Assembly (NCBI GenBank): GCA_964629615.1
Contig: CAZVUD010000018.1
Span: forward strand, 1-35,058
Direction: 5' to 3'
Length of the DNA: 35,058 nucleotides
Source: SVTX01 sp964629615
Lineage (GTDB): Bacteria > Bacillota > Clostridia > Oscillospirales > CAG-272
Position numbers and translations under genes: made by a program. The notes under the pieces were generated by a model that had not been told where the DNA came from, did not search any database, and saw only the letters and a list, made by a program, of their open reading frames with translations. How positions within the stretch are numbered: position 1 is the stretch's first letter; each line of letters starts with the position of its first letter. Below, piece after piece: positions 31,810 through 35,058 of this stretch.

Positions 31810-32658
31810 TCATATATGATCAAAATAATATTTTTTCATTCTAAGTGCGTCCTGCGGCATAGTTCCGTCAGACTCGCATATTATCGTTGGCGTAAGCGAA
31901 TCCTTAATAATTGCCTCCATAAGCGGCTCAAAATCAGGTCCGTACACGTCATCGGCAAAGGTCAAATGCTTCTTTTCGCCTGCCTTTGTGTATTCTATCT
32001 TGGAAAAATGGCAGTGCAGATCGCGCGCGACCTCATATCCGAGCGCATTTCCTATCTTGTCAAACACGCGCCTGTAATCATCCACGCATTTAAACTCTTC
32101 TCCAAGGCTTCTTGCATTCATATGTCCGAAATCCACAACAGGAACATAATGCTTATCTACAAGGCACTGCTCTATGACCTCATCAAGCGTGCCGAGCTGA
32201 TTTACCTTTCCCATGGTTTCGATGCCAAGCTTTACATTCGTATCTCCGACAGCCTCTATGACGCGCGAGAGCGTGTCCATAGAAAGCGACATAGCCTCGC
32301 GTCTGTCCAGCTTCGCCGCACTTCCGCTGTGTATGACTATCGTGCCTGCTCCGAGCAGATCGGCTGCCCAAAGAGACTTTTCTATATATTTTATACTGTT
32401 AAGCCTTTTTTCCTCTTCAACGCTTGACAATGATATAAAATACGGGGCGTGCAGAGACATTTTTATACCGTGAGTCTTGGCTTCCTCACCTATCTTGCGA
32501 AGCGTGTCCTCACCTGCCACAACTCCCTTACCTGCCTCATACTCATACGCATCAAGTCCATAAGACTTTATCCACTTGGGTGCATCCAAAGTGGACCTGT
32601 TGCCGTCAGCGTAAAACAGCTCGCCGTTTCCGCCGGGTCCGAATTTTGCAAAGCTCAT
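31810..32658 (-). CDS. TIM-barrel protein of the endonuclease IV / xylose isomerase-like family
   Basis: A 282-residue AP-endonuclease-2-type barrel. Residues lining up with the zinc ligands of Nfo are H70 (SLHAPYF), H110 (IVIHSG), E147 (GIETMGK), D176 and H179 (VVDFGHMNAR), H217 (HCHFSK), H231 and E262 (ICESDG). The Asp of the Nfo D-x-H motif appears as K229 here (GEKKH), so one zinc ligand is missing. It could be a DNA-repair enzyme with altered metal site or a sugar isomerase-like protein. GGAG lies 5 bases before the ATG. Confidence 0.85.
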   Translation of the reverse strand: MSFAKFGPGGNGELFYADGNRSTLDAPKWIKSYGLDAYEYEAGKGVVAGEDTLRKIGEEAKTHGIKMSLHAPYFISLSSVEEEKRLNSIKYIEKSLWAADLLGAGTIVIHSGSAAKLDRREAMSLSMDTLSRVIEAVGDTNVKLGIETMGKVNQLGTLDEVIEQCLVDKHYVPVVDFGHMNARSLGEEFKCVDDYRRVFDKIGNALGYEVARDLHCHFSKIEYTKAGEKKHLTFADDVYGPDFEPLMEAIIKDSLTPTIICESDGTMPQDALRMKKYYFDHI

Positions 32659-32697
32659 ATCTTCTCCATATCACAGCAAGATATCTTGTACCAAGGA

Positions 32698-33270
32698 TCA
32701 ATTGCTGTGCTTTCTGTTTTTCTTTTTATATCTGCCTTCAAGCCAAAAGCTGCATATCTTTGCGCTGTCGCCCGCATGTATCTTTACATATTTTTTTATA
32801 CTCGGCACCTCAAGCGCGCGCTTGAGCCTGAAAAAGGCGTTGTTCTTGTCGTTTATCGGGGGGACTATCAGAGTCGTAAGTCCTATATTTTTTCCTGCCG
32901 CCGCGTCTGTCATAAGCTGATCGCCAAGCATGGCTGTACAGCTTTCATCCGAGCCCATGAGCTTCATTGCCGCGCGGAGATTCTTTGAAAAAGGCTTTCC
33001 GCTGTCAGAAAACGCGATGAGCCCGAGATCCTTATTGAAAAGCTCTACCCTTTCGGCATGATTATTCGAAATAAGCGCACAGCTTATCCCACTTTTCTTC
33101 ATACTGTCAAACCAAGCAAATATGCGTTCATTTGGAAGATCCTGCTCATAAGGAGCAAGTGTGTTATCGATGTCGATGAGCAATGCTCGGACACCGATAT
33201 CAGACAAGAATTCCGGGGTTATCTCATCAAAGGTATTGAAGATATGATCGGGGAGCATTAATCTTGACAT
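32698..33270 (-). CDS. YqeG family HAD-IIIA phosphatase
   Basis: A 190-residue protein with the YqeG pattern: LLIDIDNTLAPYE (D33, D35), ALISNN, SGKPF with the conserved lysine, and AMLGDQLMTDAAAGKNIGL. YqeG-type HAD phosphatases include phosphatidylglycerophosphate phosphatase-related proteins in other groups; in Firmicutes the role is less clear. First gene of the long operon, with AAAGGCG 8 bases before the ATG. Presence of plsY in the same unit would fit phospholipid synthesis, by inference. Confidence 0.9.
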   Translation of the reverse strand: MSRLMLPDHIFNTFDEITPEFLSDIGVRALLIDIDNTLAPYEQDLPNERIFAWFDSMKKSGISCALISNNHAERVELFNKDLGLIAFSDSGKPFSKNLRAAMKLMGSDESCTAMLGDQLMTDAAAGKNIGLTTLIVPPINDKNNAFFRLKRALEVPSIKKYVKIHAGDSAKICSFWLEGRYKKKNRKHSN

Positions 33271-33306
33271 TTAAAAATTCGCCTTTCAAACATATGTATT
33301 CATTAT

Positions 33307-33335
33307 ATTATAACACTTTTATCGGCTACGGTCAA
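33307..33335 (-). promoter_or_regulatory. Sigma-A promoter of the nine-gene operon
   Basis: On the minus strand TTGACC (33330-33335), a 17-bp spacer and TATAAT (33307-33312), 37 bases before the yqeG ATG. No other promoter of this quality was seen between here and the permease gene. Confidence 0.88.
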
Positions 33336-33485
33336 TAAGTATTTTGTAAAATTGCTCATAAAAGCTCATATTTTTTAAAGCAGCGGCAAATATCCCTGCT
33401 ATGTAAAGCGATCTTACACACATCACACATTTTAAAACGGCTAAAAAATAACGAAAATTTATGCAAAAAAATTTCAAAAAAGGTA

Positions 33486-33514
33486 TTGACAAAACAAGGC
33501 AAATGTGATATTAT
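33486..33514 (+). promoter_or_regulatory. Promoter of the tRNA cluster
   Basis: TTGACA (33486-33491), a 17-bp spacer and TATTAT (33509-33514), 29 bases before tRNA-Gly. The rest of 33271-33540 is AT-rich with nothing else recognised. Confidence 0.88.
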
Positions 33515-33543
33515 ATATAGGCAGTTTGAAATACGGTTTATAT

Positions 33544-33617
<74 letters not shown>

Positions 33618-33629
33618 TTTGTTTTTTAG

Positions 33630-33706
33630 GTGCCAATAGCTCAGCAGGATAGAGCAACTGCCTTCTAAGCAGTAGGTCGGGGGTTCGAATCCCTCTTGGC
33701 ATACCA
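33630..33706 (+). tRNA. tRNA-Arg (anticodon TCT)
   Basis: Acceptor GTGCCAA/TTGGCAT (first pair G-T), anticodon arm ACTGC-CTTCTAA-GCAGT, T loop TTCGAAT, discriminator A, CCA encoded. Confidence 0.94.
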
Positions 33707-33725
33707 CAATTTTTTTGAGCTTTAT

Positions 33726-33803
33726 GGTGGATGTAGCTCAGTTGGTTAGAGCGCCAGATTGTGGCTCTGGAGGTCGTCGGTTCGACTCCGATTATCCACC
33801 CCA
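33726..33803 (+). tRNA. tRNA-His (anticodon GTG)
   Basis: Anticodon arm CCAGA-TTGTGGC-TCTGG. The extra 5' G at 33726 pairs with C73, the identity element used by HisRS. CCA at the 3' end coincides with CCA 33801-33803 if C73 is 33800. Confidence 0.95.
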
Positions 33804-33810
33804 TTTATAT

Positions 33811-33886
33811 TGGGATGTAGCCAAGCGGTAAGGCAACGGACTTTGACTCCGTCATTCCGATGGTTCGAATCCATCCATCCCAGCCA
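33811..33886 (+). tRNA. tRNA-Gln (anticodon TTG)
   Basis: Acceptor TGGGATG/CATCCCA, anticodon arm ACGGA-CTTTGAC-TCCGT, T loop TTCGAAT, discriminator G, CCA encoded. Confidence 0.95.
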
Positions 33887-33895
33887 AAATTAAGT

Positions 33896-33931
33896 CTTCA
33901 GCATGCAAGTGTTGGAGATTTTTATTTTTTT
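33896..33931 (+). terminator. Terminator of the tRNA cluster
   Basis: An 8-bp stem with two G-T pairs (33896-33903 with 33910-33917, 6-base loop) followed by ATTTTTATTTTTTT. Confidence 0.8.
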
Positions 33932-34137
33932 AAATTTGGAAAGTTATAGTGAGAGATAGAATAAATTTTATTTGATTACCGCGGTGTGAACCGCTATTGC
34001 GCACAAAAGTTAAATATTGAATTTACACCTCAAAGTAATAATTTAGTACCGATGAGCCAAAAACAAAAATATAAAAATAGATTTACTGATTAAGTGACAT
34101 ATAAATCATAGATATAAACTAATGTCAATATTAATAA

Positions 34138-34197
34138 AACTAAGAAACTGAAAGTTAATGGTTTTGAAAGATAGCTTTAACAATCGGTTTCTTAGTT
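34138..34197. repeat. Inverted repeat in the AT-rich gap
   Basis: An 11-bp perfect inverted repeat, AACTAAGAAAC at 34138-34148 and GTTTCTTAGTT at 34187-34197, with an inner GTTAA/TTAAC pairing. It is not followed by a T run. A smaller hairpin, GCGGT-GTGA-ACCGC, lies at 33981-33994. I see no gene in 33932-34229. Confidence 0.5.
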
Positions 34198-34201
34198 ATA
34201 T

Positions 34202-34216
34202 AAAAAATCTAGCATA
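34202..34216 (+). repeat. 15-bp direct repeat, left copy
   Basis: AAAAAATCTAGCATA, identical to 34929-34943. The two copies bracket the LRR gene and its promoter. Confidence 0.6.
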
Positions 34217-34229
34217 GCTAAAATAACTA

Positions 34230-34258
34230 TTGACACACGAAAATTATCATGTTATAAT
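34230..34258 (+). promoter_or_regulatory. Sigma-A promoter of the LRR gene
   Basis: TTGACA (34230-34235), a 17-bp spacer and TATAAT (34253-34258), full consensus, 40 bases before the TTG start. Confidence 0.88.
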
Positions 34259-34298
34259 AAAAGTGTAATTTTATTATAACAAAAGAGGTATAAATATA

Positions 34299-34904
34299 TT
34301 GAAACAACCAAAAAACAATAAATTTATATTCAGTGTTGTAACATTCTTAATAGTAATTGGTGGACTAAGAACAGTGTTGGCAGGTATTGAAAACGAAAAA
34401 TTTTTTGACAATTTTACGGCTGATGCGGTTGTCACAGAAGTCAATAAAGTAGAAATAATCAATGGTATTAGATATATATTGCACTATAATAATAGTTATT
34501 GTCGTGGTACTTGTAGACGGCTTGCCCAAGTAACAGGGGTTGTATCTAATTTGCGTGATATAGTAATACCTGATCATGTTACTTATGAAGGCAATGATTA
34601 TGAAGTAAATGAAATAAGTGCTATTGCGTTTCCGATTCCAGGAATGGATCCTATACATGTACAATCTGTAACTTTACCAAGTACAATAGAATTTATAAAT
34701 TTTAGAGCATTTGCAAATTGTCCATACTTAGAAGCATTAACATTTTTAGGTTTAGACAATAATCCATATGGTGGCCTTAATATGTTTGTAGATTGCTATA
34801 ATTTGAGAACAATTGTGGTCCCTGCAGGTTGTAGAGATCAGTTTATGCATTGTTTTTTTTATGTTACTTTTCCTGGTGGGTGCCAGATTGTAGAAGTACC
34901 ATAA
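34299..34904 (+). CDS. Secreted leucine-rich-repeat (BspA-like) protein, small
   Basis: A 201-residue protein with an N-terminal signal peptide (basic MKQPKNNK, hydrophobic 10-27, likely cut after TVLA). The mature part has LRR_5/BspA-type repeats: IVIPDHVTYEGNDYEVNEIS, then SVTLPSTIEFINFRAFANCP and a third unit around MFVDCYNLRTIVVP. Such proteins are surface or secreted adhesins or nutrient binders; no anchor or sorting signal is seen here. The start is TTG 34299, with GAGGT 9 bases upstream. Codons are far richer in A/T than in the genes to the left. It has only two or three repeats, fewer than most members, so it may be a remnant or a small variant. Confidence 0.75.
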   Translation: MKQPKNNKFIFSVVTFLIVIGGLRTVLAGIENEKFFDNFTADAVVTEVNKVEIINGIRYILHYNNSYCRGTCRRLAQVTGVVSNLRDIVIPDHVTYEGNDYEVNEISAIAFPIPGMDPIHVQSVTLPSTIEFINFRAFANCPYLEALTFLGLDNNPYGGLNMFVDCYNLRTIVVPAGCRDQFMHCFFYVTFPGGCQIVEVP

Positions 34905-34928
34905 TAATGCAAAAAATAAACTTAAGAG

Positions 34929-34943
34929 AAAAAATCTAGCATA
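34929..34943 (+). repeat. 15-bp direct repeat, right copy
   Basis: Identical to 34202-34216, 727 bp further right, between the LRR gene and the insertion sequence. Confidence 0.6.
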
Positions 34944-34956
34944 ACTGAATATGATA

Positions 34957-35058
34957 TGTACCCCCAATACTGGACACCCAGTATTGGGGGTCTTTTCATG
35001 AAATATAGCTATGAGTACAAATTAATGTGTGTCGATCTATATCGACAAGGGAAATGGG
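34957..35058 (+). mobile_element. Left end of an IS3-family-like insertion sequence (runs off window)
   Basis: The end begins TGTACCCCCAATACTGGACA and leads straight into a transposase start. A perfect 14-bp hairpin (34960-34973 with 34978-34991, loop ACAC) lies inside the end. Its right arm contains the GGGGG that serves as ribosome binding site for the transposase. The right end and target duplication are outside the window, so the family call rests on the first protein residues and the terminal sequence. Confidence 0.7.
34998..35058 (+). CDS. IS3-type transposase OrfA, 5' fragment
   Basis: Twenty codons are visible, beginning MKYSYEYK and ending YRQGKW. This matches the opening helix of the helix-turn-helix domain of IS3/IS150-type OrfA proteins, which bind the terminal repeats. 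GGGGG lies 7 bases before the ATG. The rest, including any frameshift to OrfB, is outside. Confidence 0.65.
   Translation, partial: MKYSYEYKLMCVDLYRQGKW

Overview
The window looks like chromosome from a spore-forming, anaerobic member of the Clostridia. The evidence is the spoIIAA-spoIIAB-sigF operon, a cotJABC spore-coat operon, pyruvate phosphate dikinase, a single-chain clostridial-type PurL of 1241 residues, consensus TTGACA-17-TATAAT promoters and AGGAGG-like ribosome binding sites. I cannot name a genus from sequence alone. Almost every protein gene is on the minus strand. The plus-strand items are the 3' end of ppdK, one acyltransferase, a four-tRNA cluster, a small leucine-rich-repeat gene and the start of an insertion sequence at the right edge.

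Layout, left to right. 1-450: 3' end of ppdK and its terminator. 453-2131 (-): the forespore sigma-F module. 2233-3192: a maltose-acetyltransferase-like gene with its own promoter, then a gene-free stretch with short repeats. 3198-4846 (-): Lrp/AsnC regulator and PLP aminotransferase, overlapping by 4 nt. 4961-8388 (-): response regulator, histidine kinase and membrane glycosyltransferase in one unit with a clear promoter and a candidate operator. 8451-9940 (-): gdhA. 9981-19050 (-): purine operon purE-purF-purM-purN-purD-purL, preceded by a leader of about 145 nt that ends in a strong terminator; I could not match the leader to a known riboswitch class. 19126-21372 (-): HAD hydrolase, DegV and a DUF1934 protein. 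21393-22184 (-): purC on its own. 22256-23045 (-): a first plsY. 23125-23446: tRNA-Lys and a degenerate tandem copy of its 3' half. 23576-23776: a dyad-rich non-coding repeat element. 23793-25153 (-): cotJABC. 25165-33335 (-): one tightly packed nine-gene unit, yqeG / TIM-barrel protein / M24 peptidase / DUF3006 / plsY with a zinc ribbon / methyltransferase / hypothetical / hisS / amino-acid permease. 33486-33931 (+): tRNA-Gly, Arg, His, Gln. From about 33920 the DNA is visibly AT-rich and carries a secreted LRR protein and an IS3-type element running off the window.

The pur genes convert PRPP to SAICAR with purC; purH and purB are not in the window. The PurF here lacks the N-terminal nucleophile cysteine, whereas PurL keeps its glutaminase triad. 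The sporulation genes cover early forespore sigma-F control and a mother-cell coat layer. The most distinctive items are the unidentified pur leader RNA, the PlsY-zinc ribbon fusion, the PurF without a glutaminase nucleophile, the duplicated tRNA-Lys 3' half, and the AT-rich right end with its direct repeats and an IS end that folds over its own ribosome binding site.
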